From assembly GCF_050589605.1 (NCBI RefSeq), contig NZ_JBNGOO010000001.1: a stretch of DNA of 64,000 nucleotides; one strand, written 5' to 3'. The translations under genes and the position numbers were made by a program. Under the pieces are notes generated by a model. It did not search any database. It worked only from the letters and a program-made list of their open reading frames with translations, and was not told the DNA's origin. This document shows positions 32,542 through 40,445 of this stretch, one piece after another; the first letter of the stretch is position 1; each line of letters opens with the position of its first letter. Source of the stretch: Granulosicoccus sp947495035. GTDB taxonomy: Bacteria > Pseudomonadota > Gammaproteobacteria > Granulosicoccales > Granulosicoccaceae.

Positions 32542-34089
32542 TTACGCATGTGCAACGCGTGGCATGATCATGGGCTCCGATTTCAACATTCCCTGCACGA
32601 AATCCTGCAACAGTGCCTGTTTGATGTCTGCTGCCGCAGGGCTGTCCCACAGGTTGTGATGCTCCATCGGGTCTTCGTCCAGGTCGAACAATTCGCCGAA
32701 CTCCCCTTCCTTGTATACCGTGATCTTGTAGCGTTTGCCGATATAGCTCACCAGATGCGGCATGTGCGGATTGTGCCGGTTCTCGCATAGCGCAAAGTCC
32801 CTGACTTCCTCCACCTCATTCGTCCAGACGGGAATCTGCGAGAGCCCTTGCAATTGCTCTGGAACACCGAGTCCCGCGGCATCGAGAAAGCTCGGTGTCA
32901 GGTCGACCAGACTCTGAATGGCGTTGCTGACCTTGCCGGCCGTCACCTTGTTCGGCCAACGCACGATCATCGGTATGCGCAACATGTCCTCGTAGTGAAA
33001 CGGCCCCTTGGCTACCAGACCGTGCTGACCGAGAAAATGCCCATGGTCAGTCGTGAAGACCAGCAGCGTGTTCTCCGCCATGCCCAGCTCGTCCAGCTTG
33101 TCGAGGATCCTGCCGACTTCCCGATCCACGAAACTCATCATGCCGTAATAGACCGCCATGTCCTTCTTCAGTGCGTCATGCGAATAGAGGTGACTGGCGC
33201 AGCCGTGCGCTTCGAAGGGGGTATGCCACTGCGTGAAGTCAGGGCCTGTTTCCTGAGTCTTGGCAAAGTGAGGGCCATTGCGTGCATGCTCTCCGGGCAA
33301 CAGTTGTCCGGGCTGCATGTCCTGTGGATCGTACATGGAGGCCCAGGGTTCGGGAACCACATAGGGAGGATGAGGGTCATGGAAGCTTGACCAGAGAAAG
33401 AACGGATTGTCCTGCGTTGCCTGTTGTTCCAGAAAGGCCAGACTGCGTTCTCCGGTCCAGTGGGTGTAGTGAAGGTGCTCCGGTAATTCCCAGCTGCGTT
33501 GCTCGCGTGCCCAATAGGGCAGATCTTGCCCGGTATCAGGCGCATGACTTGCAGTATCGCCGGGCAGTGGCTGAAAGTAGTCACGCCAGTTGCTCAGTCC
33601 CTGTTCTTCCAGCCAGATGGCATAGTGTTGTCCGACATGGCTTTCATCGGCATGATTTCGTGACAGCTCGATGTGATCGAAGCCGTACCAGGGACCGTGG
33701 AAGCCACGCCAGAAGTCCAGATCCCGAAGTGTGGGTTGCGACTCCAGGGATTCACATCCGGGGCGTGATGCCAGTGGTTGAAAGTGCGCCTTGCCGATCA
33801 GGCCCGTTCTGTAGCCATTGGCGGAGAGCCGGGAACCCACGGTTGCAGTGTTCTCGGGCAGTTTGACACCAATGGTCCAGGCACCATGATGCGACGGATA
33901 CAGGCCGGTGATCATGCTGGCTCTGGAAGGCGTGCAGACCGGACTGGGACAGTAGGCGCGGTCGAAGCGGGTTCCCTCACGGCAGAGTCTGTCCAGATTG
34001 GGGGTGCGGATGGCGGGATTGACAGCGCCCAGCGCACTGAAGTGCTGCTGATCGGTGGAGATCAGCAGGATATTGACTTTATCATTCAT
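32542..34089 (-). CDS. Sulfatase (formylglycine type I)
   Basis: A 515-residue sulfatase. The N-terminal metal motif ILLISTDQQ, the formylglycine signature CTPSRASMITG (Cys at about residue 52, pattern C-x-P-S-R), GLIGKAHF, FFLWSSFHDPHPPY and TTDHGHFLGQHGL are all present. The Cys is converted to formylglycine by a maturase not found here. No signal peptide is seen, so it probably acts in the cytoplasm on an imported sulfated compound. It is last in an operon with a Tat-exported binding protein and two sugar-type permeases, which suggests a sulfated sugar or similar ester. Phosphonate monoester hydrolase activity is an alternative for this superfamily. Confidence 0.88.
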   Translation of the reverse strand: MNDKVNILLISTDQQHFSALGAVNPAIRTPNLDRLCREGTRFDRAYCPSPVCTPSRASMITGLYPSHHGAWTIGVKLPENTATVGSRLSANGYRTGLIGKAHFQPLASRPGCESLESQPTLRDLDFWRGFHGPWYGFDHIELSRNHADESHVGQHYAIWLEEQGLSNWRDYFQPLPGDTASHAPDTGQDLPYWAREQRSWELPEHLHYTHWTGERSLAFLEQQATQDNPFFLWSSFHDPHPPYVVPEPWASMYDPQDMQPGQLLPGEHARNGPHFAKTQETGPDFTQWHTPFEAHGCASHLYSHDALKKDMAVYYGMMSFVDREVGRILDKLDELGMAENTLLVFTTDHGHFLGQHGLVAKGPFHYEDMLRIPMIVRWPNKVTAGKVSNAIQSLVDLTPSFLDAAGLGVPEQLQGLSQIPVWTNEVEEVRDFALCENRHNPHMPHLVSYIGKRYKITVYKEGEFGELFDLDEDPMEHHNLWDSPAAADIKQALLQDFVQGMLKSEPMIMPRVAHA

Positions 34090-34127
34090 GATGGTTGTCA
34101 GTCCGGTAAGCCTGCTTGTGCGAGTAC

Positions 34128-34997
34128 TCAGCCCTTGACCGCACCAGCCAGGCCGTTGATGAAATAGCGCTGCAGCAGGATGAACAGCAGCACGATAGGC
34201 ACGACGGAAATGGTCGAGGCCGCGGCCATGCCGGACCAGTCGATCGATTGTTCGCCCTTGAAGGCATAGATGCCGACCGACAGGGTGCGAATGGCCGGGT
34301 TGGCCAGCGTGATGACCAGCGGCAGCAGGAAGTCATTCCATGCGTGCAGAACCTGCATGATGATGACGGTGACCGCTATCGGTCGGGCCAGTGGCAGCAT
34401 GACGTACCAGAATATCCTGAAGAAACCGACACCATCCATGATGGCGGCGTCTTCCAGCTCATCGGGCAGTTGCCTGAAATAGCCGGCAAACAGCAAGACA
34501 TAGATCGCCATGGCATGCCCACTGGTAGCCAGTGTCAGGCCCCACAGGCTGGTGGACAGATTGAAGAAGCTGAGCATCTCGAAGATGGGGATGATGGTGA
34601 ATCCCTGTGGCACGAAAACCGTGGCAACAAAGGCTGCGATCAGCAGAGACTTGCCGCGGAACGCATACCGGCCCAGTACGTATCCGAGCAGCGAGGTGCA
34701 GACGGTAACGACGATCAGTGAGCCGACGGTCACCAGCAAGGTATTGATGAAGTAGCGGCCCATGTGCGCATCGGTCCAGGCGCGACCATAGTTCTCCAGA
34801 ACGGGAGTGTCCGGTATCAGACCGGTGCCCATGAAGATCTCGCCGGTTGTCTTGAGGCTGGTGGAGATCATCCACAGAAAGGGATAGATCCACAGACAGC
34901 ACAGTGCGGCCAGCAACAGACTGGTGATGGCCACGCCTCTGCCTGGTTTGTGATCGCCGAACACCAGATAGCGTGGCCAGTACAGCAGGGTTTTCAT
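34128..34997 (-). CDS. Sugar-type ABC transporter permease, MalG/UgpE class
   Basis: A 289-residue inner-membrane protein with about six hydrophobic segments and the binding-protein-dependent permease signature (DELEDAAIMDGVGFFRIFWY, then VMLPLARPIAVTVII). The N-terminus MKTLLYWPRYLVFGDHK precedes the first helix. Start ATG 34997 overlaps the other permease's stop (ATGA); the frame upstream of this lies inside that gene. It forms the channel with its partner. No ATPase gene is present in the operon, so a shared MsmK/UgpC-type ATPase must be supplied from elsewhere. Confidence 0.9.
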   Translation of the reverse strand: MKTLLYWPRYLVFGDHKPGRGVAITSLLLAALCCLWIYPFLWMISTSLKTTGEIFMGTGLIPDTPVLENYGRAWTDAHMGRYFINTLLVTVGSLIVVTVCTSLLGYVLGRYAFRGKSLLIAAFVATVFVPQGFTIIPIFEMLSFFNLSTSLWGLTLATSGHAMAIYVLLFAGYFRQLPDELEDAAIMDGVGFFRIFWYVMLPLARPIAVTVIIMQVLHAWNDFLLPLVITLANPAIRTLSVGIYAFKGEQSIDWSGMAAASTISVVPIVLLFILLQRYFINGLAGAVKG

Positions 34998-35896
34998 GAC
35001 GTTTTCCCCGATCGGCGTGAGATCAGCGCCTGCACCAGCGTCAGTGACATGATCAGCAGGCCGAACAGCACACCGGCAGCAGCGGCATAGCCAAGTTGAG
35101 TACGGGTTCCCTCGGCGGTGGCAAATGCCGAACGATAGATGAAGATCTCGATGACTTCGGAGGAGAAGAAGGGACCGCCATTGGTCATGCTCATGATCAG
35201 CGGGAAGACATTCAGGGCACCGACGGCGGAGATCAGCAGAATCACCAGGGCAAAGGGCCGGATGATGGGCAGGATGACGAACAGCAGCAGGCGACCACCC
35301 TTGCAATTATCCAGTCTGGCTGCCTCGTAGACATCCTCGGGAACCGTCTGCAGGGCGGCAAGCCAGTAGATCATCGTCAGCCCCAGCCATTTCCAGACAT
35401 AGACGGCAATGACGGATGGCATGACCGTGTCGGAGGAGCCGAGGAAATCGATCGGTCGAGTCAGCAGTCCGAGGTCGAGCAGCAGGCCATTGATGGGACC
35501 GTTGAACGGGCTGAGCAGGAAGGTCCAGACAATACCGATGACGGCTACCGGAGTGACGACCGGCAGGAAGATCAGGGTACGAAAGACATTGGACAGTTTC
35601 AGCAGACGATTGTTGAGCAGTACGGCAATCCACAGTGAAATGAACATCTGCAAGGGGACGGTGCCCAGCAGGAAGATCAGTGAACGCCGGAAGGCTCCCC
35701 AGAAGAAGGGGTCTGTCATCAGGCGGGAAAAGTTCTCCAGCCCGATGAAGACCTTGGGTGAATTGAACCCGGACCAGTCGAACAGGGCGTAATAGCCAGC
35801 CGCCACTATCGGATAGAAGGTGAACATGCCGGCCAGCACCAGTCCCGGTACCATGGCCAGATAGACGGCTCGCGGTTGACGTTTTCTGTTGGACAC
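34994..35896 (-). CDS. Sugar-type ABC transporter permease, MalF/UgpA class
   Basis: A 300-residue permease with six hydrophobic segments, starting MSNRKRQPRAVYLAMVPGLVLAGMF broken at the first helix. The EAA loop is QTVPEDVYEAARLDNCKGGR followed by LLFVILPIIRPFALVI. It lies 12 bases after the binding-protein gene and overlaps the second permease, so all are in one transcript. Uptake of an oligosaccharide-like or other polyhydroxylated solute is the family expectation. Confidence 0.9.
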   Translation of the reverse strand: MSNRKRQPRAVYLAMVPGLVLAGMFTFYPIVAAGYYALFDWSGFNSPKVFIGLENFSRLMTDPFFWGAFRRSLIFLLGTVPLQMFISLWIAVLLNNRLLKLSNVFRTLIFLPVVTPVAVIGIVWTFLLSPFNGPINGLLLDLGLLTRPIDFLGSSDTVMPSVIAVYVWKWLGLTMIYWLAALQTVPEDVYEAARLDNCKGGRLLLFVILPIIRPFALVILLISAVGALNVFPLIMSMTNGGPFFSSEVIEIFIYRSAFATAEGTRTQLGYAAAAGVLFGLLIMSLTLVQALISRRSGKTS

Positions 35897-35908
35897 GGGC
35901 GGCTCGCG

Positions 35909-37438
35909 CTAGTAGTCCTTGCTACCGAAGTCGTCTGCCGGATTCCAGTTGGCAAATACCAGATCATCACGGCTGACATCGCTGCCGGCGGCTCTTGCCT
36001 TGTCGAAGGCCTGATTCAGGGCGTCATCGTAGCGTGTCTTCAAAGCCTTCATTTCCTTGCTGACATCGCTCAGCTGACCGCCGACCAGGCCCTGCACCGT
36101 CAGGGCAAAGCTCAGGTCTGGTGCCTGGAAGGCGCTGACTACTGCGGACAGAGCCGGGTTGCCAACCACGGGGTTGGGTCCGACCCGGATCTGTTCATTG
36201 AAAAGTTGCAATACCGCTTTGGCGCGAGGTGACATGTCTGCATTCTCGATGGCCTCCGGCATGATCGGTGGATCGCCGGCACCCACCACATTGGCCCAGG
36301 CTGTCTGACCCTGCAGTGTGCCCAGATAGTGAAAGATGTCGCCGGCGATGGCGCCCTGAGTCGAACCGCTCCAGAGCCACATGGTGTTGGGTGCCGCGGC
36401 ACCCTGGCCGATGGTCAGATGACCGGCAGCACCTTCGTCGGGCAAGGGGGCGGAGCCAATGCCGAAGTCGAACTCGGGATTCTGGCTTTCCCAGGCGGGA
36501 ATGTTCCAGGGGCCCTGAAGAATCATGCCGGCAGCGCCCTGAGGCATGAAGGCTCGTGCCTGAGGTGCATTGATGCCCATGACACCGGGAAACATGCTGC
36601 CATCCTTCTGCAGGGCAATGAGCAGTTCGACCGCCTGGATGTACTGATCGCTGTCGAAGGTGTATTCGCCGGTACGAAAATCGATATCCGCTTCGATCAC
36701 GCTGTCCGCACCAGCACTGGCGCCGGCCAGGCGGGCGATATCTCTGACGATGGCGGACCAGCGTCCGATCTGGTTGCCTCCGAGTATGAAACCGAAATAA
36801 CGTCCCTTGCCGTTCTCGGTGATCTTGCGTGCGGCCTCGCGAAAGTCACTGTGTGTCAGGGCTGTGGTCTCGGGGTCGAAGCCGGCTTCCTGCAGATAGG
36901 CGCGATTGAACAGCAGATGAGTGGATGAACGTTTGTTGGAGGTGAAGGGCAGGCCATAGGTCTTGCCATCGAAGACGTTGATGCCGGGCAGGAAGGCCCC
37001 TTCAGGGAATCCGGCTTTCCAGGTGTCGATATCGGGAATGAAATCGTCATAGGGCTGTAGCCAGCCTTCGTTCACGGCATCTGCGGGGTTGGTATTCTGT
37101 GGCAGGGCGAACACGTCATGGGCCGTCTTGTTGCGTACGCCCAGGGGAACCACCTTGGCGATCTCGTTCCACGGCAGAGGATCGTAGATGACCTCGATGC
37201 CTCGATTCTGTGCGTACTGCTGGAAGAATGCCTTGTAGAAAACCGCCTTCTGGTCTCCGCTGTCTATCCAGCGCAGCACGCTGCCCGGTGTCAGTGTATT
37301 GATGGCCGGTGGCAGAGAGCCTGATGATTGCGCCAGCACTGGCGACAGGGCGGTTCCGGCTCCCAGCGCGGCAGCGCCTCCGGCAATCTGCTTGATGAAG
37401 CGGCGTCTCGACAGAGACGTCTGGTTATGGCTCGACAT
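35909..37438 (-). CDS. Extracellular solute-binding protein, family 1, Tat-exported
   Basis: A 509-residue substrate-binding protein. The N-terminus carries a twin-arginine signal (SLSRRRFIKQIAGGAAALGAG, cleavage near VLAQSS). The mature part has the usual family-1 elements: VIYDPLPWNEIAKVV, GKTYGLPFTSNKRSSTHLLFN, GAAGMILQGPWNIPAWES and WLWSGSTQGAIAG. Export in folded state by Tat is unusual among ABC binding proteins but not rare in marine bacteria. The frame is open to 37747, overlapping the divergent LysR; ATG 37438 directly precedes the signal. It is the first gene of the transporter-sulfatase operon and presumably the most highly expressed. Confidence 0.9.
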   Translation of the reverse strand: MSSHNQTSLSRRRFIKQIAGGAAALGAGTALSPVLAQSSGSLPPAINTLTPGSVLRWIDSGDQKAVFYKAFFQQYAQNRGIEVIYDPLPWNEIAKVVPLGVRNKTAHDVFALPQNTNPADAVNEGWLQPYDDFIPDIDTWKAGFPEGAFLPGINVFDGKTYGLPFTSNKRSSTHLLFNRAYLQEAGFDPETTALTHSDFREAARKITENGKGRYFGFILGGNQIGRWSAIVRDIARLAGASAGADSVIEADIDFRTGEYTFDSDQYIQAVELLIALQKDGSMFPGVMGINAPQARAFMPQGAAGMILQGPWNIPAWESQNPEFDFGIGSAPLPDEGAAGHLTIGQGAAAPNTMWLWSGSTQGAIAGDIFHYLGTLQGQTAWANVVGAGDPPIMPEAIENADMSPRAKAVLQLFNEQIRVGPNPVVGNPALSAVVSAFQAPDLSFALTVQGLVGGQLSDVSKEMKALKTRYDDALNQAFDKARAAGSDVSRDDLVFANWNPADDFGSKDY

Positions 37439-37521
37439 GGCGATTTCCTGCGGCTTCCGAGTGGTGTTGGGAAAAATGCCACGAGCGACAAATAAAATCC
37501 AATCACTTATTATTAGAAATT

Positions 37522-37538
37522 GATAACGATATGTTATC
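37522..37538. promoter_or_regulatory. LysR-type operator between divergent genes
   Basis: GATAAC-GATAT-GTTATC is a perfect 6-bp inverted repeat containing the T-N11-A signature (T at 37524, A at 37536). It lies 26 bases before the LysR start and 84 before the binding-protein start, in an AT-rich stretch, the usual place for a LysR activation site. Confidence 0.6.
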
Positions 37539-37563
37539 GAATGGGTGAAGCCGGGAGAGTCAG

Positions 37564-38502
37564 GTGTTTTCAAATCTCGAGAACCTGCGCAGACTGATAG
37601 CCATAGCCGACTGCGGAACGGTCCATGGAGCGGCGGAAGCGCTGTCGCTGACCCAGCCTGCTCTGTCACGCACCATTCGCCTGATGGAAGCGCAATGCCG
37701 GGAGCAGCTGTTCGAACGACATCCGCGGGGGTTGCGCCTGACCCCATTCGGACACCGCGCCTGTCAGCATGCCCGGCATCTGCTGCGCGAATGCCAGCTG
37801 GCTGAAGACGACCTGATGGCGCTGGGCGGTGGGGGAATGGGAGTCATTCGGCTGGCAGCGGCACCCGTGTGGATGTCGCTGATCCTGCCGCAAGCCATTG
37901 CCGATCTGCACCGTCATTATCCGGATCTGCAGGTGCAGCTGAGTGTGAGGAATTTTGCCGCGGCACTGGAAGAGCTCGATAACGGCAAGCTGGACATCTA
38001 CTGTGGCGGTTTTCAGAAAACCGAAGCAATGCCTTCGTTTCTGGTTCGCAAGCCGCTGTTCGGTACTCGTCTGAATGTCGTGGCGCGTCAGGATCATCCC
38101 GTTCTGGCCAGTCCTCTGGAGAGTCTTCATCCCTTGCTGGACTATCCCTGGGTGTCCTATCTCAGTGATCGAGGTTATCTGGATACCGTCATGGACAAGG
38201 TCAAGCGTACAACCGGACAGCGACGCGAGGCCTCCGTGTCCTGCGATTCACTGCTGGCGGTACTGAACCTGCTCAACAATGGAGATTATCTGGCGTTTCT
38301 GCCCAGTACCTTCATCCAGCTGCTGCCCGGCTTCGACCTGCAGATCATTCAGACAAGCATCGCCGAAGCCGGGTTCAATTCGGGGATCATCTATCGCCGC
38401 AGTCTGCAGCGCAGCCTGATACTGGAAGCCTTTCAGGCGTCGATCGAAGCGCGCATGAATGACTGCTCGTTCGATCCCCTGCTGCAGGAAACGGATGATT
38501 GA
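37564..38502 (+). CDS. LysR-family transcriptional regulator
   Basis: A 312-residue regulator, start GTG. The HTH reads LIAIADCGTVHGAAEALSLT then QPALSRTIRLMEAQCREQLFER, followed by RGLRLTPFG. The effector domain (from about residue 90) includes IRLAAAPVWMSLILPQAIAD and YCGGFQKTEAM. It is divergent from the Tat-exported binding protein and probably controls the sulfatase-transporter operon. It is 70 bases upstream of a small hypothetical gene. Confidence 0.9.
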   Translation: MFSNLENLRRLIAIADCGTVHGAAEALSLTQPALSRTIRLMEAQCREQLFERHPRGLRLTPFGHRACQHARHLLRECQLAEDDLMALGGGGMGVIRLAAAPVWMSLILPQAIADLHRHYPDLQVQLSVRNFAAALEELDNGKLDIYCGGFQKTEAMPSFLVRKPLFGTRLNVVARQDHPVLASPLESLHPLLDYPWVSYLSDRGYLDTVMDKVKRTTGQRREASVSCDSLLAVLNLLNNGDYLAFLPSTFIQLLPGFDLQIIQTSIAEAGFNSGIIYRRSLQRSLILEAFQASIEARMNDCSFDPLLQETDD

Positions 38503-38572
38503 TCCGGCGCTGTGCTGGCGCTGCGGGGTGGGTTTGCGGTAGTCTTGCCAGAATACTGTATATAAAGACAGC

Positions 38573-38938
38573 TTGATGGTGATGAACGAGGCGCAACTGG
38601 CATTTCTGGAACAAATGGGAGAACGCATACCGCTGCTGTTCGACGCCATTGCCAAAGGCAATGTGAAGAGCGAGTTCATCATCGGCGTTCGAACCATCAA
38701 CAGTCGGCCGGTACGGCTCAAGCTGGTGGCAGAGGTCGTGGATCCGGGCAGCAACCCGTTGGCGACTCATGGGCAGGTCCGACCGTCGCACTCGGACATG
38801 CCGTCTACCTCCACCGATGAAGCCGATGTGGCAGCAGGCGGGGCCTCAACGACGGCTGGCAGCGCCTGTTCCGGAGCTGTCAATTCCTCGGAGGTGTCGA
38901 AACCGCCAGCTGGCAGGCGGCGAACGCGCCGGCGGTGA
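38573..38938 (+). CDS. Hypothetical protein, 121 residues
   Basis: Not recognised. The N-terminal 65 residues look folded (EAQLAFLEQMGERIPLLFDA, FIIGVRTINSRPVRLKLVAEV) while the remainder is Ser/Thr/Ala-rich and ends in a basic RRRTRRR. ATG 38573 or 38582 could start it. It stands alone between the LysR gene and a convergent membrane protein. Coding is likely from composition but not certain, since a long antisense frame overlaps part of it. Confidence 0.5.
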   Translation: MMVMNEAQLAFLEQMGERIPLLFDAIAKGNVKSEFIIGVRTINSRPVRLKLVAEVVDPGSNPLATHGQVRPSHSDMPSTSTDEADVAAGGASTTAGSACSGAVNSSEVSKPPAGRRRTRRR

Positions 38939-38964
38939 TCCGTCCTGCTGCGCAGCTCTCCTTA

Positions 38965-38987
38965 CCCGTCCGTACAGGCAGGACGGG
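38965..38987. terminator. Hairpin between convergent genes
   Basis: CCCGTCC and GGACGGG form a 7-bp stem with a 9-base loop between the small hypothetical gene and the convergent membrane protein gene. There is no T-run on either side, so it is a weak candidate. Confidence 0.3.
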
Positions 38988-39007
38988 AAATCACGGTCAG
39001 ATCTGCC

Positions 39008-39517
39008 TTACGTCCGGGCATGGCTCTCTTCATCGGTCCAGCCACGATTGATCATGAACAGCACCAGACCCAGAATCAGAATGGACAGCGCGGCATAGAA
39101 CAGACTGCCTCCATCACTCTGACCTTCATGCAGCACCTCGACCCCCAAAGGTGAGACCAGATGGAAGAATACAGCACCGGCCATTACTGCTGAGGCCATC
39201 AGGCCCCCGTACATGTGGAACCTGCGCCGAGTAGCACCAAAGTGCGTGCCTCTCTGTCGGGCCAGCAACCACAGGACCGCCGGTAGCAGCAATACGATGG
39301 AGGTCAGCAGTTCGAAGCTGCCGATGACATAGGCCCCCAGCTCACTGAACAGATTGCCGAAGGCGGGTCCCAGAAACGTGCCCAGCCAGTCACCGATGGT
39401 GCCGAAGATGTGTTGTGTATCGGGATGCTTGCTGAACTTGTACGGAAGTGAGCCGAGAAATACATAGCACATCCACAGAACAATCAGCCAGGAAACGACT
39501 GCTCGCTGGTATTTCAT
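39008..39517 (-). CDS. Four-helix integral membrane protein, DoxX-like
   Basis: A 169-residue membrane protein with four hydrophobic segments (about residues 8-25, 55-85, 103-122 and 138-157). The first loop contains FLGSLPYKFSKHPDTQHIFG, reminiscent of DoxX/DUF417-type proteins, where a short amphipathic stretch follows the first helix. Start ATG 39517; a GTG four codons upstream is an alternative. Function is unknown. It lies 65 bases downstream of the FlgM-like gene on the same strand and may share its transcript. Confidence 0.75.
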   Translation of the reverse strand: MKYQRAVVSWLIVLWMCYVFLGSLPYKFSKHPDTQHIFGTIGDWLGTFLGPAFGNLFSELGAYVIGSFELLTSIVLLLPAVLWLLARQRGTHFGATRRRFHMYGGLMASAVMAGAVFFHLVSPLGVEVLHEGQSDGGSLFYAALSILILGLVLFMINRGWTDEESHART

Positions 39518-39582
39518 CTTGGTCACCACAAAGGTCGGGGATAGTCCTTCAACAGAGTCGTTCGCTGCAGATAAGTTGCAGA

Positions 39583-39999
39583 TCAGGCATATCGTTCGTG
39601 TTCGATGAACTTGTCGGCAACCTGCAGATAATCGATTTCGTACTCGTCTGCGGCAATCGCGGCCTTGATTCTTTCGACCTTTTCGGTATCGAAACGGCGA
39701 TTGCTGACACGGGGTCCGGGGGTGGACTGCTTGCTCTCAGCCGGTTGTGCGCCGGTAGCGGTCTTGTCTTTTTCCGTTGCTTCGTCCGAGACCTTGGAAG
39801 CTGCCTTGGCTTTTACCGGTCCGGTCTTCTTCTTCGCTGGAGCCTTGCCCGCCGACTTCTCCACCGAACTGGTCGATTGTTTCTTCTTTGCTACAGGGCC
39901 TGAACTCTTCTCCGATGTAACTCTGGTTGAACGTTTCTTGCGCATCGCATCCAGTTGCGTCACATTACTTCCCGCCTTGCCGCTCTTGGATAGAGCCAT
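39583..39999 (-). CDS. flgM: FlgM-like anti-sigma-28 factor with Lys/Ala-rich N-terminal extension
   Basis: A 138-residue protein. The C-terminal 40 residues (RFDTEKVERIKAAIAADEYE, IDYLQVADKFIEHERYA) match the sigma-28-binding part of FlgM, pattern 'vreeKVaeIkxaIaxGxYxidxexiAdkll'. The first 95 residues are instead rich in Lys, Ala, Ser and Thr with histone-H1-like APAKKKTGPVKAKAASK and have no hydrophobic core. Typical FlgM is 90-100 residues with a short disordered N-terminus needed for export. The gene is close to fleQ-flhG-fliA, so an anti-FliA role is likely. A sigma-28-like promoter lies upstream. The basic tail might bind DNA or ribosomes, but that is speculative. Confidence 0.78.
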   Translation of the reverse strand: MALSKSGKAGSNVTQLDAMRKKRSTRVTSEKSSGPVAKKKQSTSSVEKSAGKAPAKKKTGPVKAKAASKVSDEATEKDKTATGAQPAESKQSTPGPRVSNRRFDTEKVERIKAAIAADEYEIDYLQVADKFIEHERYA

Positions 40000-40445
40000 G
40001 TTGTACGTCCTCGTCGCAATCCTCTGGCCCTCGCTGGAAAGAAAGTGGCCGGATTATTCTTGTTTTTATGTTTGCCGTCCGGATTACAGCAGAGCAAACC
40101 GTTTCGCAGTTCATCCTGTCCTTGAAACAGATCGTACTGACCGTATCTAGCGGTTAAGCCAAGGATCGGCGTCTGTTTTTTATTATGTAACCCCAAATGG
40201 CGGGACACACGGACAGGTCACAATGTAACAGCGCATAATTGGCGACAGGCCATCAACTTCATTTGCAAAGCGCGAAGCAGTATCAATTGTGCCATTGGTG
40301 ACAGAAAGCCGGCGTTGTCAATCGAAGTGAATGTCGGCTTTTTCCGGTGTTTTGCTCGTCAAATCTTTGTCTTCTGAAAACTGTCTTCTATTCTTTGGGA
40401 GTCCTTTTTAACTTTCGACACGGCCGCAATGCGGAGAGCGTCAAA
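40000..40445. other. Intergenic region between divergent flgM-like and fleQ genes
   Basis: 446 bases with no supported gene. It holds the sigma-28-like promoter near 40163-40189 and an AT-rich leader before fleQ. Two similar phrases, AATTGGCGACAG near 40237 and CATTGGTGACAG near 40292, recur about 55 bases apart and may be binding sites. No convincing sigma-54 promoter was found. Confidence 0.5.
40163..40189 (-). promoter_or_regulatory. Candidate sigma-28 (FliA) promoter for the FlgM-like gene
   Basis: On the minus strand, TACA (40189-40186) is followed after 15 bases by GCCGATCC (40170-40163). The FliA consensus is TAAA-N15-GCCGATAA; the minus-10 half matches well and the minus-35 half in three of four bases. 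It lies about 165 bases upstream of the ATG. Motif seen by eye, so moderate support only. Confidence 0.4.

Noticed and set aside
34998..35306. N-terminal extension of the second sugar permease
   Set aside because: It overlaps the first permease in another frame with Arg/Cys/His-rich composition.
40230..40310. Sigma-54 promoter upstream of fleQ
   Set aside because: The TTGGCGACAG and TTGGTGACAG phrases lack a correctly spaced GC box.
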